Assembly: GCF_900626075.1 (NCBI RefSeq)
Contig: NZ_UYZY01000004.1
Coordinates: 310,001 to 374,000, forward strand
DNA length: 64,000 bases
Direction of reading: 5' to 3'
DNA from: Clostridium transplantifaecale
GTDB taxonomy: Bacteria; Bacillota; Clostridia; Lachnospirales; Lachnospiraceae
Shown: in pieces, positions 24,841 through 36,033 of the stretch
Layout of the letters: each line of letters begins with the position of its first letter
Position numbering within the stretch: the stretch's first letter is position 1
The notes under the pieces: model-generated
What the model saw: the letters and a program-made list of their open reading frames with translations, nothing else
Databases searched by the model: none
What the model was told of the DNA's origin: nothing
Made by a program: the position numbers and the translations under genes

Positions 24841-27800
24841 GAATTTAAAAAAGGTGATGGTAATCGGTTCCGGACCGATTGTCATTGGGCAGGCGGCCGA
24901 GTTTGATTACGCGGGAACCCAGGCATGCCGTGCACTCAAGGAAGAGGGCCTGTCCGTGGTCCTGGTCAATTCCAATCCGGCCACAATCATGACGGACAGC
25001 GCTATTGCGGATCACGTTTACATCGAGCCGCTGACACTTAATGTGGTGAAGCGGATTATAGAAAAAGAAAAGCCGGACAGCATTCTTTCCACACTCGGAG
25101 GACAGACCGGACTGACTCTTTCCATGGAGCTGGCGAAAGAAGGTTTCCTTAAAAGCCACGGCGTGACTCTGCTGGGGGCCTCTCCGGAGACGATAGACAA
25201 GGCGGAGGATAGACAGTGCTTTAAAGACACGATGGAGGAGATCGGAGAGCCGATGATTCCGTCCGAGGTTGTCCGGGCGGTGGACGAGGCACTAAGGTTT
25301 GCGGCAAAAATCGGATATCCGGTTATTGTGAGGCCGGCATTCACGCTGGGCGGAACGGGAGGCGGCATTGCAATGTCGGAAGAAGAACTCCATGACATTG
25401 CAACCGCGGGAATAAGACTTTCCCCCATCGGCCAGATTCTGGTGGAACGGTGCATCGCAGGCTGGAAAGAGATTGAATTTGAGGTAATGCGGGACGGCGC
25501 CGGCAATGAGATTACCGTCTGCTCCATGGAGAACTTCGACCCGGTCGGTATCCACACCGGCGATTCGATTGTCATCGCACCGGCGGTTACCCTGGCGGAC
25601 CGGGAGTACCAGATGCTCCGTTCCGCAGCCCTGAATATCATACAGGCCATGGGAATTGAGGGCGGCTGCAACTGCCAGTTTGCGCTGAATCCCGAGAGCT
25701 TTGAATATGCGGTAATTGAGGTGAATCCGCGTGTTTCCAGGTCATCGGCCCTGGCCTCCAAGGCCACCGGTTATCCGATTGCCCGCGTGGCGACGAAGAT
25801 TGCAATCGGTTACCGACTGGATGAAATTCCCAACGAGGTCACCGGGGAAACCATGGCCTGCTTTGAACCTGCCTTAGATTATGTGGCGGTCAAATTCCCC
25901 AAATGGCCGTTTGACAAATTCGTTTACGGACGGAGAAAACTGGGAACCCAGATGAAGGCCACCGGCGAAGTAATGGCGATCGGAAGAAACTTTGAACAGG
26001 CGCTGCTAAAAGCCGTCAGAGGTGCCGAGATTTCCCAGGAAAGCCTGAATATGGACAAGATGGGGAGACTCTCGGAAGAAGAGCTGAAGGAGAAAATCCT
26101 TTCCCAGGATGATGAACGGATTTTTGCCATTTATGAGAGCATGAAACGGGGAATGACGGTAGAGTGGATCCATGAACTGACGAAAATCGACGAATGGTTT
26201 TTAAATAAATTACTCCATCTGCTGGTTTTAGAACGCAGGATGCAGAGCGGCAATTTTACCGAAGAACTCCATCGGGAGGCCAAACAGTACGGCTTCCCCG
26301 ACCAGGTGATTAAGGAGATGACGGGACTTACGGAAATCAAGCATATACCGGCATGTTACAGGATGGTGGATACATGCAGCGCCGAATTCGCAGCCAGCAC
26401 ACCGTATTTTTACGGTTCCTACGGGGAAGAGGATGAGGCGGAGCCGTTTATCAGGGAGCATTCTACGGGTAAGCCGGTTGTCATGGTCTTCGGCTCCGGC
26501 CCAATCCGCATCGGCCAGGGAATTGAATTCGACTATGCCTCCGTGCACTGCGTCTGGTCCTTAAAACGGGCGGGATACGAGGTGGTCATCGTCAACAACA
26601 ACCCGGAGACGGTATCCACGGATTTCAATGTGGCGGACCGCCTGTACTTTGAACCGCTGACGCCGGAAGATGTGATGGATATTATCCGTGTGGAGAAACC
26701 GGCCGGGGCCGTTGTGGCTTTTGGCGGACAGACCGCCATCAGGCTGACGAAATGCCTGGTTGAAAACAACATTCCGGTTCTTGGGACGCCGCCGGACAGC
26801 ATCGATATGGCGGAGGACAGAGGCCGTTTCAATGCCCTGTTAAAAAAACTCAATATGAAACAGCCGTCCGGCGATACAGTTTATACGGAAGATGAGGCCG
26901 TAGATACGGCGCGGCGCCTGGGTTATCCGGTACTTGTGCGCCCGAGCTACGTTTTGGGCGGACAGAACATGATTATTGCTTATAACGACGGCGATATACG
27001 CGAATACATGAGAATCATCCTGGCCCATAGAATTGAAAATGCTATTTTGATAGACAAGTACCTTATGGGGACCGAGCTGGAGGTGGATGCCATCTGCGAC
27101 GGCGAAGATGTACTGATTCCGGGAATCATGGAACACATCGAACGTGCGGGCGTCCATTCGGGAGACTCCATTGCCGTATATCCGGCGTTTATGCTGACGG
27201 AGAGCCAGAAGGACCGCCTTGTGGATTACTCCATCCGTCTTGCGCTTTCTCTGGGGACAAAGGGGCTTATTAACATCCAGTATGTACTTCATGAAGATAC
27301 GATTTACATCATAGAAGTCAATCCGAGATCTTCACGCACCGTCCCATACATCAGCAAGGTGACGGGCGTTCCGATGGTGGATCTGGCAACCAGAATCATG
27401 ATGGGAGAGACTTTAAAAGATATGGGGTACGAGACGGGACTCTATCCCTCCTCCCCGTACTACGCGGTAAAGGTACCGGTATTCTCATTTGAAAAATTGT
27501 CCGACGTAGACACACAGCTCGGTCCGGAAATGAAGTCCACCGGCGAGGTTCTGGGTATTGCCGGGACGATGGAGGAGGCGCTCTATAAGGGAATGACGGC
27601 AGCCGGTTACTCGATGAAGAGAGACGGAGGTCTTTTAATCAGTATCCGTGATACGGATAAGGGCGACTTAAAAGAGCTTGCAAAAACGTTTGTTTCAATG
27701 GGATTTCCCATCTATGCCACGGAAGGAACCGCCAGAAAACTGAACAGCGCGGGCATCTCTTCTGCGATTGTGAAAAAACCGAAGGAAGCAAAAGAGGGAG

Positions 27801-28120
27801 AGGAGACAACCATCTCAGTGATGGAAAAGGGCCTGGTAAGCTACGTTCTTTCCACATCAGCCACCGGCCGCCAGCCGGGGCGCGACAGCGTAAGGCTCCG
27901 GAGAAAAGCGGTGGAACTGGGGATTCCCTGCCTTACCTCACTTGACACGGCGGCGGTTCTGGCGCTGAGTCTGGAGAGTAAATACGATGAGAGTAATGTG
28001 GAGCTTATTGATATTGCCCACATCACCCACAGCGGTTACGGAACCGCAGACAGAGGTGAACGGAAGGAAAGACCGGAGGACATCCGGATTCCGGGATATG
28101 TGCTTCAGGTGCATGAATAA
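24827..28120 (+). CDS. carB: Carbamoyl-phosphate synthase, large subunit
   Basis: 1097 residues from the ATG at 24827, which follows AAGGAGGAG; upstream in-frame ATGs fall in the repeat and lack ribosome sites. Two homologous ATP-grasp halves each begin with a similar motif ([19 protein letters not shown] and [19 protein letters not shown]). A MGS-like C-terminal domain ([18 protein letters not shown]), the allosteric region, follows. It makes carbamoyl phosphate from ammonia, bicarbonate and two ATP for pyrimidines and arginine. The next gene is pyrG, pointing to the pyrimidine side. Confidence 0.97.
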   Translation: MPLNKNLKKVMVIGSGPIVIGQAAEFDYAGTQACRALKEEGLSVVLVNSNPATIMTDSAIADHVYIEPLTLNVVKRIIEKEKPDSILSTLGGQTGLTLSMELAKEGFLKSHGVTLLGASPETIDKAEDRQCFKDTMEEIGEPMIPSEVVRAVDEALRFAAKIGYPVIVRPAFTLGGTGGGIAMSEEELHDIATAGIRLSPIGQILVERCIAGWKEIEFEVMRDGAGNEITVCSMENFDPVGIHTGDSIVIAPAVTLADREYQMLRSAALNIIQAMGIEGGCNCQFALNPESFEYAVIEVNPRVSRSSALASKATGYPIARVATKIAIGYRLDEIPNEVTGETMACFEPALDYVAVKFPKWPFDKFVYGRRKLGTQMKATGEVMAIGRNFEQALLKAVRGAEISQESLNMDKMGRLSEEELKEKILSQDDERIFAIYESMKRGMTVEWIHELTKIDEWFLNKLLHLLVLERRMQSGNFTEELHREAKQYGFPDQVIKEMTGLTEIKHIPACYRMVDTCSAEFAASTPYFYGSYGEEDEAEPFIREHSTGKPVVMVFGSGPIRIGQGIEFDYASVHCVWSLKRAGYEVVIVNNNPETVSTDFNVADRLYFEPLTPEDVMDIIRVEKPAGAVVAFGGQTAIRLTKCLVENNIPVLGTPPDSIDMAEDRGRFNALLKKLNMKQPSGDTVYTEDEAVDTARRLGYPVLVRPSYVLGGQNMIIAYNDGDIREYMRIILAHRIENAILIDKYLMGTELEVDAICDGEDVLIPGIMEHIERAGVHSGDSIAVYPAFMLTESQKDRLVDYSIRLALSLGTKGLINIQYVLHEDTIYIIEVNPRSSRTVPYISKVTGVPMVDLATRIMMGETLKDMGYETGLYPSSPYYAVKVPVFSFEKLSDVDTQLGPEMKSTGEVLGIAGTMEEALYKGMTAAGYSMKRDGGLLISIRDTDKGDLKELAKTFVSMGFPIYATEGTARKLNSAGISSAIVKKPKEAKEGEETTISVMEKGLVSYVLSTSATGRQPGRDSVRLRRKAVELGIPCLTSLDTAAVLALSLESKYDESNVELIDIAHITHSGYGTADRGERKERPEDIRIPGYVLQVHE

Positions 28121-28155
28121 TAACCAGAAGATGCAGTAGAGAGGAGAAATGGAAC

Positions 28156-29772
28156 ATGGCAAAATTTATCTTTGTGACAGGCGGTGTCGTATCGGGACTG
28201 GGGAAGGGGATCACGGCGGCATCCCTGGGCCGGCTTCTGAAGGCGAGAGGCTACAAGGTAGCCGCCCAGAAACTGGATCCCTATATCAATGTGGATCCGG
28301 GAACAATGAGCCCTTATCAGCACGGTGAGGTGTATGTGACGGAAGACGGTGCCGAGACCGATCTGGATCTGGGCCATTATGAGCGTTTTATCGATGAAGA
28401 TTTAAACCGTTTTTCCAATCTTACAACCGGAAAAGTATACTGGAATGTGCTGAATAAGGAGAGAAAGGGAGAATACCTGGGAGAGACGGTCCAGGTAATT
28501 CCCCATATTACCAATGAGATTAAATCATTTATTTATTCCGTGCAGGAAAAAACGGATGCCGACATTGTCATTACGGAAATTGGGGGCACTACCGGAGATA
28601 TAGAATCCCAGCCGTTTCTGGAGGCAATCCGCCAGGTGTCCCATGAGACGGGAAGGGGAAACTGCCTTTTTATCCATGTCACGCTGATCCCCTACCTGGA
28701 ATCCTCCGGAGAACATAAATCCAAACCGACCCAGCATTCCGTAAAACAGCTTCAGTCCTTTGGTATCATGCCGGACATTATTGTAACAAGATGCGACCGC
28801 CCGGTGGAGCCGTCCATTTTAAAGAAGATCGCTCTGTTCTGTAACGTGAAGGAAGACTGCGTGATTGAAAACCTGACACTCCCTGTTCTCTACGAAGCGC
28901 CGATGATGCTTGAAAATGCCGGTCTCGCAAAGATTGCCCTGCGGGAACTGGGAATTGCCGACACGCCGAAGGAGTGCGATTTAACCGAGTGGAAAGAGAT
29001 GCTTGAGCGCATTAAAAACAGCGCCGGAGAAGTGACGGTTTCTTTGGTCGGCAAGTATGTTAAGCTGCATGATTCTTATCTTTCCATTGTGGAAGCGCTC
29101 CGTCACGGCGGATGGGAAAATGGGGTAAAGGTTTTCATCAACTGGATCGACAGCGAGAGTCTGACACGGATGACCGCGGCCAAACTGCTGGCCGGTTCGG
29201 ACGGAATTATTGTGCCGGGAGGTTTTGGAATCCGGGGTACCGAGGGGATGATTGTGGCCGCGGAATATGCAAGGAACAATCAGATTCCTTTCTTCGGCAT
29301 CTGTCTCGGAATGCAGATCGCGGCCATCGAATTCGCCAGAAATGTGCTGGGATATTCGGACGCCAACTCAAGTGAGTTCGATCCGGAAACCACCCATCCG
29401 GTCATTGCTCTGATGGAAGAGCAGATGGGCTGTGAAGATATGGGAGGAACGATGCGTCTGGGGGCCTATCCGTGCAAAATAACACCAAATTCAATGATGG
29501 AAAAGGCATACCATGCCAGGCAGATCGAGGAGAGGCACCGCCACCGCTATGAGTTTAATAACCGTTACCGCGATGAATATGCGTTGAACGGAGCCGTATT
29601 TTCCGGACAGTCACCGGACGGGAGCCTGGTGGAGGCGATGGAGATACCGGGGCATCCGTTCTATGTGGGAGTCCAGTACCATCCGGAATTTAAAAGCCGT
29701 CCGAACAGAGCGCATCCGCTGTTTCGGGAGTTTGTAAAAGCGGCGGCAGGAAAAAAGAACGGTCATTCATGA
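28156..29772 (+). CDS. pyrG: CTP synthase
   Basis: 538 residues, usual length. The N-terminal synthase domain starts [21 protein letters not shown] (ATP-binding loop). The C-terminal glutamine amidotransferase has Cys near residue 383 ([10 protein letters not shown]) and the YHPEF motif near 508. It converts UTP to CTP using glutamine. It is 35 bp downstream of carB with its own GAGGAG site, so likely in the same transcript. Confidence 0.97.
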   Translation: MAKFIFVTGGVVSGLGKGITAASLGRLLKARGYKVAAQKLDPYINVDPGTMSPYQHGEVYVTEDGAETDLDLGHYERFIDEDLNRFSNLTTGKVYWNVLNKERKGEYLGETVQVIPHITNEIKSFIYSVQEKTDADIVITEIGGTTGDIESQPFLEAIRQVSHETGRGNCLFIHVTLIPYLESSGEHKSKPTQHSVKQLQSFGIMPDIIVTRCDRPVEPSILKKIALFCNVKEDCVIENLTLPVLYEAPMMLENAGLAKIALRELGIADTPKECDLTEWKEMLERIKNSAGEVTVSLVGKYVKLHDSYLSIVEALRHGGWENGVKVFINWIDSESLTRMTAAKLLAGSDGIIVPGGFGIRGTEGMIVAAEYARNNQIPFFGICLGMQIAAIEFARNVLGYSDANSSEFDPETTHPVIALMEEQMGCEDMGGTMRLGAYPCKITPNSMMEKAYHARQIEERHRHRYEFNNRYRDEYALNGAVFSGQSPDGSLVEAMEIPGHPFYVGVQYHPEFKSRPNRAHPLFREFVKAAAGKKNGHS

Positions 29773-29788
29773 AAGAGGAGGAAAGCGA

Positions 29789-30970
29789 ATGAAAATCAAT
29801 GCAAATTATAATAATCTGGCTGAGAGCTACCTGTTTTCCACAATTGCCAAAAAGGTGGAAGAATATATGGTATCTCATCCTGAAGCTCAAATTATCCGGA
29901 TGGGAATCGGTGACGTGACCCTGCCAATCTGTGAAAAGGCGGCGGAGGCATTTTCGCGGGCGGCAATGGAGCAGGGGAATGCAGAAACATTCCACGGCTA
30001 CGGCCCGGAGCAGGGATATGATTTCCTCAGAGATACTATCCGTGATTATTACGGCGGCTTTGGCGTGAAAATCAAAGCGGAGGATATATTTATCAGCGAC
30101 GGAGCTAAAAGCGATCTGGGAAATATCCTGGATCTCTTTGATGAGGATAATACGGTTTTAATCCCGGACCCTGTGTATCCGGTCTATCTGGATACGAACG
30201 TGATGGCGGGAAGAAATATCGAGTATCTGGATGCTGTTGTGAGCAATGGGTTTCTTCCGCTGCCTGAAAAAGGGCAGAAGGCGGATCTGATTTATATTTG
30301 TTCTCCGAATAATCCCACCGGCGCCGTATATAACAGAGAACAACTCAAAGAATGGGTGGATTTTGCCAATGAGCAGGAGGCGGTGATTCTTTTTGACGCC
30401 GCTTATGAGTCATTTATCCTGGAACCGGATCTTCCGAGAAGTATTTTTGAGATCGAGGGCGCCAAAACGTGCGCAATCGAATTCTGTTCCCTGTCAAAGC
30501 TGGCCAGCTTCACGGGTACACGCTGCGGTTACACCGTGATCTCCGATGAGCTTATACGGGAGGGAATGTCCATCAGAAAAATGTGGCTCCGCCGCCAGAC
30601 AACGAAATTTAACGGTGTTTCCTATCCGGTCCAGAGAGCGGCCGAGGCGGCCTTTTCCCCGGAAGGATTAGAAGAATGCCGGAACCATCTCGATGTTTAC
30701 CAGGAAAATGCCAGAGTGATAACACAGACGCTGACGGAGCTTGGAATCTGGTATGTCGGCGGGAAAAATTCCCCCTATATCTGGATGCAGTGCCCCAACG
30801 GGATGAAATCCTGGGATTTTTTCGACGAGCTGTTAGATAAAGCCCATGTGGTCGGAACTCCGGGAAGCGGGTTTGGAAAGAACGGAGAAGGATTTTTCCG
30901 GCTGTCGGCCTTTGGAACATTGGAAAATACCAGAGAGGCGATGGCGAGAATGAAAAAGATGTGGAAATGA
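29789..30970 (+). CDS. dapL: LL-diaminopimelate aminotransferase
   Basis: 393 residues, class I/II PLP aminotransferase. Features: MGIGDVTLP near the N-terminus, YGPEQGYDFLRDTI, CSPNNPTGAVY, and the PLP lysine in SLSKLASFTGTRCGY (Lys near residue 237). The enzyme converts tetrahydrodipicolinate directly to LL-diaminopimelate for lysine and peptidoglycan. It is 16 bp after pyrG with AGAGGAGG. Its place after pyrimidine genes has no clear pathway reason. Confidence 0.95.
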   Translation: MKINANYNNLAESYLFSTIAKKVEEYMVSHPEAQIIRMGIGDVTLPICEKAAEAFSRAAMEQGNAETFHGYGPEQGYDFLRDTIRDYYGGFGVKIKAEDIFISDGAKSDLGNILDLFDEDNTVLIPDPVYPVYLDTNVMAGRNIEYLDAVVSNGFLPLPEKGQKADLIYICSPNNPTGAVYNREQLKEWVDFANEQEAVILFDAAYESFILEPDLPRSIFEIEGAKTCAIEFCSLSKLASFTGTRCGYTVISDELIREGMSIRKMWLRRQTTKFNGVSYPVQRAAEAAFSPEGLEECRNHLDVYQENARVITQTLTELGIWYVGGKNSPYIWMQCPNGMKSWDFFDELLDKAHVVGTPGSGFGKNGEGFFRLSAFGTLENTREAMARMKKMWK

Positions 30971-31025
30971 AAAAGAGAAGGTTGATGTGACGGTCAGAGA
31001 CCGGGGACGCTTCCGAGGATAGTAT

Positions 31026-31072
31026 GCTGCTGAAATTTTTAGACGGTATGTCTGGATTCAGCAGCTTTTTTA
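31026..31072 (+). terminator. Terminator after dapL
   Basis: GCTGCTGAA (31026-31034) pairs with TTCAGCAGC (31057-31065), with a small inner stem AGAC/GTCT and a following run of T. It closes the carA-dapL unit. The stretch 31073-31345 is AT-rich and I see nothing else defined in it. Confidence 0.8.
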
Positions 31073-31345
31073 TTATTGGTGTTGATCTTCATGTGGAAGC
31101 GGTGCTCAAAAGAAATTCTACAAGTATAAAAAATATCTTTTCGATATACTCCCTATAGCTGTATCAAACATAGATAAGGGATGCGAAGTAAGGAAAAAAC
31201 GGAAAAAGCCTGCAAAAAGGATTGAAAATATTTGGAAAATTCTGACTTCGTTTATTTTTTCGCCATTTACATTCATAATGTTACAGAATTAATATCAATA
31301 AAACAATTTAACTTACAATTTATTACATGTATATCAGAGAATATT

Positions 31346-31366
31346 GAAAATATCGCAAATATTTTC
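31346..31366. promoter_or_regulatory. Operator-like inverted repeat before the LarA-like/AcnX operon
   Basis: GAAAATAT (31346-31353), 5-bp spacer, ATATTTTC (31359-31366), ending 2 bp upstream of the -35 hexamer. A plausible site for the GntR or LysR regulators encoded downstream (37475 and 39260), but AT-rich palindromes arise easily by chance. Confidence 0.4.
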
Positions 31367-31368
31367 TG

Positions 31369-31396
31369 TTGACATCGAAAAATAAATATGTATAAT
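31369..31396 (+). promoter_or_regulatory. Promoter of the LarA-like/AcnX/TRAP operon
   Basis: TTGACA (31369-31374), 16-bp spacer, TATAAT (31391-31396), about 45 bp before the first gene. Confidence 0.75.
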
Positions 31397-31443
31397 TAGA
31401 TTATACAAGTTACATACAAGTGGTGCGGTAAGGGAGGTTACTT

Positions 31444-32673
31444 ATGCCGGTGCTTTTAAATGAGGATTATACATATACGTTGCCGAAATTATACAGGGTT
31501 CAACAGCTCTTTGACAGAACATCGATGAAAGATGTAGAAGATACGCTAAAAAGAGAGCTGGAAAAAGAAGAAATAATAAAGAAGATTCGTCCTGGAGACC
31601 GAGTGGCGGTGGCAGTGGGGAGCAGAGGGATTAAGAATTTGTATCAGATTGTCAAAACTGTGCTCGAAGATATCATAAAGAAAGGCGGTATTCCGTATAT
31701 CGTCTCGGCCATGGGAAGCCATGGAAACGGCACGGAGGAAGGACAGAGAGAGGTTCTTGAAAGCTATGGAATCACGGAAGAGAACCTGGGAGTCAAGGTA
31801 GTTACAACGGTAGATGTCAATTATCTGGGAGTGACCCCGTCCGGTAAAAAAGTTTATTTTGACAGAGCGGCTATGGAAGCCGACGCAATCATTCCCATCA
31901 ACCGCGTCAAGCTGCATACGGATTTTGTAGGAGACTTACAGAGCGGTCTCTGCAAGATGCTGGTGATTGGACTGGGCAACCAGATAGGCTGTTCCTCCAT
32001 CCACGAGGAAGATCCGGATGAATTTGCAGCGATTATAGAAGATGCCGCCAGACTCATTCTTGAGAAATGTAAAGTAGCTTATGGAATCGCAACAATTGAG
32101 AATGCATACGATGAGACATTTATGGTGGAGGCAGTTCCCGCCGATGTGCTGATAGAACGGGAGAAGGAACTGGTAAAGATCGCCAGAACTAAAATGCCGC
32201 TCCTGATCCCACCTGAGATCGACGTGCTGGTTGTCGAGGAAATTGGAAAGAATATTTCAGGAGCCGGTTACGATCCCAATATTCTCGGGAAAAGTTCCGT
32301 GTTAAAGCAGTTCTGTCTTCCCGTTCCAAAGATCAAGCGGATGGTCTTACTGGGAGTTACACCGCAGTCGCATGGGAATGCCATAGGGGTTGGGCTTTTC
32401 GACGTGACGGTAAAGGAGGTATTTGAGCAGATGGACTATGAGGCCATGTATGCCAATGCTATTGCCTGCCGTTGTATAGAGGACTGCCGTGTGCCGTTAG
32501 TGGCGGCCGATGAGGACGAAGCGGTCCGCGTGGCGATTAAGTGCATTAGAAATGTAGAAAAAGAACAGCTGCGTATTGTTAAGATCAAGAATACACTGGA
32601 GCTGGAATATATCGAAGTTTCAGATGCCGTGCTGAATGACATTAGGGAAGACGAGAGAATCAGGATAGTATAA
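31444..32673 (+). CDS. LarA-like (DUF2088) protein, putative hydroxyacid racemase
   Basis: 409 residues. The N-terminal half has the LarA nucleotide-phosphate-handling style GDRVAVAVGSRGIKN and AMGSHGNGTEEGQREVLESYG. The middle holds RVKLHTDFVGDLQSGLCKML. LarA proper is a nickel-pincer lactate racemase; the wider family covers other 2-hydroxyacid racemases and epimerases. No larB, larC or larE cofactor genes lie nearby, so cofactor use is uncertain. First gene of an operon with AcnX and a TRAP transporter, hence probably acts on an imported hydroxy acid (inference). Confidence 0.8.
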   Translation: MPVLLNEDYTYTLPKLYRVQQLFDRTSMKDVEDTLKRELEKEEIIKKIRPGDRVAVAVGSRGIKNLYQIVKTVLEDIIKKGGIPYIVSAMGSHGNGTEEGQREVLESYGITEENLGVKVVTTVDVNYLGVTPSGKKVYFDRAAMEADAIIPINRVKLHTDFVGDLQSGLCKMLVIGLGNQIGCSSIHEEDPDEFAAIIEDAARLILEKCKVAYGIATIENAYDETFMVEAVPADVLIEREKELVKIARTKMPLLIPPEIDVLVVEEIGKNISGAGYDPNILGKSSVLKQFCLPVPKIKRMVLLGVTPQSHGNAIGVGLFDVTVKEVFEQMDYEAMYANAIACRCIEDCRVPLVAADEDEAVRVAIKCIRNVEKEQLRIVKIKNTLELEYIEVSDAVLNDIREDERIRIV

Positions 32674-32731
32674 ACGGATAAATCCGTCAAATAAACTTAT
32701 AAAAATATAAATAATTAAGGAGGAGGTTTTT

Positions 32732-33940
32732 ATGAAACTGACACAGGAACAGCAAGATATGCTGGATGGAAAGTATGGGAAAGGTACCGCATACGCCATG
32801 AAAATTCAGGTAGCCATCGGTGAGTGCTTTGATGCTCCAAGGATGGTGCCTATTACAAGGGCTCACGTAGCGCTTTCCAATCAGGAAGCTGATTTATGGT
32901 TCTGCGAAAAATTACTGAGCGAGGGGGCGAAGTGCCGTATTGCTCCAACCGTCAATCCGGGATTTTGCTATGACTTTTTCACAAAGAGAGATATGGTGGA
33001 TCCCAAATTTGCCGACTTAATGCAAAGAACCCACAATGCTTATAAGGGAATTGGAGCTCAGCTTACATATAACTGCACGCCGTATATTGACACGAATGTT
33101 CCAATGTATAAGGAAGTTATCGCATTCTCAGAGTCTAGTGCAACTCCTTACGTCAATTCGGTATGGGGGGCAAGAAGTAACCGTGAGGGAGCCAACAGCG
33201 CGCTCTGTGCTGCGGTAACCGGTTTTGTACCGGAATACGGTCTTCTCCTGGATGAGAACAGAAAAGGCAATATTCTCGTAGAGGTGGAAGCCGATATGAA
33301 GACAGCCTACGATTACCATATCCTGGGTATGTTAGGAAAGAAGATTGGTGAGGGAATTCCAGTATTCACCGGACTTCCCAAAGAAACGATCACGAAGGAA
33401 GCGCTCAGGAACCTGGGAGCAGAGCTGAACACATCGGGAGCCTACGGCATGTACCATATCCTCGGCGTAACACCAGAGGCGCCGGATCTCACGACCGCTT
33501 TCGGCGGCAAAGAGCCGGAGAGAAAGGTTGTTATCACAAACCAGGATATGGAAGACATACTGAAGGAGATTTCCCTGGAAGGAAATCGCCCTATCGATTT
33601 TGTCATGTTCGGATGTCCGCATTTTACGCTGGATGAGGTAAAACACATTGCCGAAAAGATCGAAGGAAAGAAACTGGAAAAAGAAATGTGGATCTTAACC
33701 TCAAGCCTTGTAAAAGAAATGGCGGAGAGGATGGGATTAGACGAAATCATTACAGAAGCAGGCGGATTTATTGTACCGGATTCATGTCCGGATCAGCCAT
33801 GCTGGCGCCATCTGAACGGAAAAGTAGGCGTAACGGAGTCTCCGAAGTGCGCGTACTATCCGCAGAGAAGAGGAATCCATTTTGTCATCCGCGATTTAGA
33901 TACATGTATTGAAGCGGCATTAACAGGGGAGGTAAAGTAA
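32732..33940 (+). CDS. Aconitase X catalytic (large) subunit
   Basis: 402 residues of the AcnX large-subunit family (formerly DUF521). Conserved elements include the N-terminal LTQEQQDMLDGKYGKG, the TYNCTPYI cysteine motif and SVWGARSNREGANSAL, typical of the Fe-S and substrate region, and further cysteines (FGCPHFTLDE, DSCPDQPC). Described family members dehydrate cis-3-hydroxy-L-proline (bacteria) or mevalonate 5-phosphate (archaea). The gene is followed after 1 bp by the small subunit. Neighbours do not include proline-pathway genes, so the substrate may differ. Confidence 0.9.
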   Translation: MKLTQEQQDMLDGKYGKGTAYAMKIQVAIGECFDAPRMVPITRAHVALSNQEADLWFCEKLLSEGAKCRIAPTVNPGFCYDFFTKRDMVDPKFADLMQRTHNAYKGIGAQLTYNCTPYIDTNVPMYKEVIAFSESSATPYVNSVWGARSNREGANSALCAAVTGFVPEYGLLLDENRKGNILVEVEADMKTAYDYHILGMLGKKIGEGIPVFTGLPKETITKEALRNLGAELNTSGAYGMYHILGVTPEAPDLTTAFGGKEPERKVVITNQDMEDILKEISLEGNRPIDFVMFGCPHFTLDEVKHIAEKIEGKKLEKEMWILTSSLVKEMAERMGLDEIITEAGGFIVPDSCPDQPCWRHLNGKVGVTESPKCAYYPQRRGIHFVIRDLDTCIEAALTGEVK

Positions 33941-33941
33941 G

Positions 33942-34343
33942 ATGAAAAAATACAGCTGTCATAAGATATCGGAAGGTTCTGCAGAGGCGGAAGCAATCGT
34001 TTCAAAGGATCACATTATGTTCTATCTGATGAACCCCGAGACAGGGGAGGTTATTGAGAAGGCCCACGATCTGGAGGGAAGATCGGTGGCAAAGAAGGTG
34101 CTGATATTCCCAGGCGGAAAAGGAAGCTCCGTAGTTCAGGCAGACGGTTTATACCAGCTTAAGATGCATCAGAACATGCCGGCTGCGATGATTGTGCAGT
34201 TCCCGGAGACCGTGCTTGTATCAAGTGCCATTATTATGGAAGTACCGATGGTTGATAAGGTCGATCCGGCTTTTTATGAGGATGTAAAAGACGGAGACAG
34301 AATCAGGGTAGATGCTGACAACGGAATTATTGAAATTTTATAA
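33942..34343 (+). CDS. Aconitase X swivel (small) subunit
   Basis: 133 residues of the former DUF126 family, the swivelling domain that completes the AcnX active site. Typical segments are EAEAIVSKDHIMFY, GRSVAKKVLIFPGGKGSSVVQADGLY and DGDRIRVDADNGIIEI. The separate large and small subunits are the two-gene form of AcnX. The genes are 1 bp apart, so translation is surely coupled. Confidence 0.92.
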   Translation: MKKYSCHKISEGSAEAEAIVSKDHIMFYLMNPETGEVIEKAHDLEGRSVAKKVLIFPGGKGSSVVQADGLYQLKMHQNMPAAMIVQFPETVLVSSAIIMEVPMVDKVDPAFYEDVKDGDRIRVDADNGIIEIL

Positions 34344-34397
34344 ATGATTCAAAGAGGGTAAAAAGTTCAAATGATGAAAAATCAAGGAGGATGTACT

Positions 34398-35483
34398 ATG
34401 AAAAAAGCTAAAAAAGTGATGGCTCTTGGTATGGCAGCGGTGATGGCCTTCGGACTCAGTGCGTGCGGCGGAAGAAATGCGGGGAATCAGGCAGCCCAGA
34501 CACAGGCTCCTGTCGCAGAGGGAGATAATGCGGCTGAGAGCCAGGGGGGGCAGGCATCGGCTGCGGCAGTTACAATCAAGATTGGACACGTGGAGGCGGA
34601 AGACCGTTCCACACATAAGGCACTGGTAGAATATTTCAAGAAAACGGTGGAAGAAAAGTCGGGCGGTACAATCAAGGTGGAAATCCATCCCAACAGTGCA
34701 CTCGGCGGCGATTCAGAGCTTACGGAATCAGTGGCAATGGGAACTTTGGAAGCAGCGCTTCCTTCTACATCGGTTCTGGTTGCATATTCACCCGACTTCG
34801 GTGTAATGGATATGCCATGGCTCTTCAGCAATGCGGAAAATGCATTCGCGGCAATGGATGGAGACATGGGTAATTACTTTAATGAGAAACTGGAAGCGGT
34901 TGGAATCCACAGCCTCGGTTACTCCTACAACGGCCTCAGAAGTATGACGAACAATGTACGTCCTATCACAAAGCCCGAGGATTTAAAGGGACTGAAGATG
35001 AGGGTTATGGAGAATCAGGTATTTATCGATTTCTTTAACACGCTGGGGGCAAGCGCAACACCGATGAGCTTCAGCGAACTGTTTACGGGGCTTCAGCAGA
35101 ACACGATAGATGGACAGGAAAACCCGCCGTCTCTGATTTACGCGAGCAAGTTCCAGGAAGTGCAGAAATATTTAAGCGTCACGGAGCATGTTAACAATTT
35201 TCTTGGTTTCATCATGAACAAGAATTTTTACGATGGCCTGACGGCAGAGCAGCAGCAGATTATTACAGAGGCGGCGGCAGAGTTTGTTAAAGAACAGCGC
35301 AAGATGGAACTTGAAGACACAAACCTCTTTGTTGAAAAACTGGAAGAGGATGGAATGCAGGTCAACAGGCTGACTGAAGAGGATAAAGCAGTATTTAAAG
35401 AAGCCCTTGCACCAATGTATGATAAGTATAAAGCTCAGTTTGGAGAAGAAGTGTTTAACATGGCAGAAAAATACGAGCAGTAA
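34398..35483 (+). CDS. dctP: TRAP transporter substrate-binding protein, DctP family
   Basis: 361 residues from the ATG at 34398, which follows AAGGAGG at 34384-34390; an upstream ATG at 34371 is not backed. Lipoprotein signal with lipobox LSACGG. DctP features: EIHPNSALGGDSELTESVAMGTLE, the conserved arginine region LKGLKMRVMENQVF, and PMSFSELFTGLQQNTIDGQENPP. It binds a carboxylate outside the cell, likely the substrate of the LarA-like/AcnX enzymes upstream. Confidence 0.93.
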   Translation: MKKAKKVMALGMAAVMAFGLSACGGRNAGNQAAQTQAPVAEGDNAAESQGGQASAAAVTIKIGHVEAEDRSTHKALVEYFKKTVEEKSGGTIKVEIHPNSALGGDSELTESVAMGTLEAALPSTSVLVAYSPDFGVMDMPWLFSNAENAFAAMDGDMGNYFNEKLEAVGIHSLGYSYNGLRSMTNNVRPITKPEDLKGLKMRVMENQVFIDFFNTLGASATPMSFSELFTGLQQNTIDGQENPPSLIYASKFQEVQKYLSVTEHVNNFLGFIMNKNFYDGLTAEQQQIITEAAAEFVKEQRKMELEDTNLFVEKLEEDGMQVNRLTEEDKAVFKEALAPMYDKYKAQFGEEVFNMAEKYEQ

Positions 35484-35508
35484 GTACAAAGGTTAAAGGA
35501 GCTGAAGC

Positions 35509-36033
35509 ATGGAAAAGAAAAGTATACTTTCGAGGATAGGCAGGATTTACAACGATCTGGAAGAATACCTTCTGGTTACCAGTCTTATAATAAATGTGCT
35601 TCTGGTATTCTTACAGGTTATAATGCGGACGGTGTTTAAAAACTCACTTACCTGGTCGGAGGAACTGTCAAGGTACATTTTCATTTGGCAGATTTGGCTG
35701 GGGGCCAGTATTGCCCTGAAATATGATGAGCATATCAGAGTAACATTGATTTATTCTTTCCTTAAAAATAAAAAAGTACAGGCGGCAATCGGTCTTCTGG
35801 CTGATTTGATATGGTTCCTGTTCTGCGCCTATATGGTAGTAAACGGTAAAGATCTGCTGGTGTCTATGGCAGCCAGAAAAGCTGTTTCCTCAGGGCTCAG
35901 GCTACCGCTTGTATACGTCTACTCTGTATTCCCGATTGCCTCGTTTCTTGTGTGCGTCAGAATGATGGGAGTGCTGGTGAAGGACGCGAAGAAATTTTTT
36001 GTAAAAGTTGAGGAAGGAGGAAATGTCATATGA
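35509..36033 (+). CDS. dctQ: TRAP transporter small membrane subunit, DctQ family
   Basis: 174 residues with four hydrophobic segments. The motif SLTWSEELSRYIFIWQIWLGASIALKYDEHIR is cut here at its core: SLTWSEELSRYIFIW followed by the conserved GA-alpha-KYDEHIRV segment, characteristic of DctQ. It overlaps dctM by 4 bp. Confidence 0.93.
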   Translation: MEKKSILSRIGRIYNDLEEYLLVTSLIINVLLVFLQVIMRTVFKNSLTWSEELSRYIFIWQIWLGASIALKYDEHIRVTLIYSFLKNKKVQAAIGLLADLIWFLFCAYMVVNGKDLLVSMAARKAVSSGLRLPLVYVYSVFPIASFLVCVRMMGVLVKDAKKFFVKVEEGGNVI

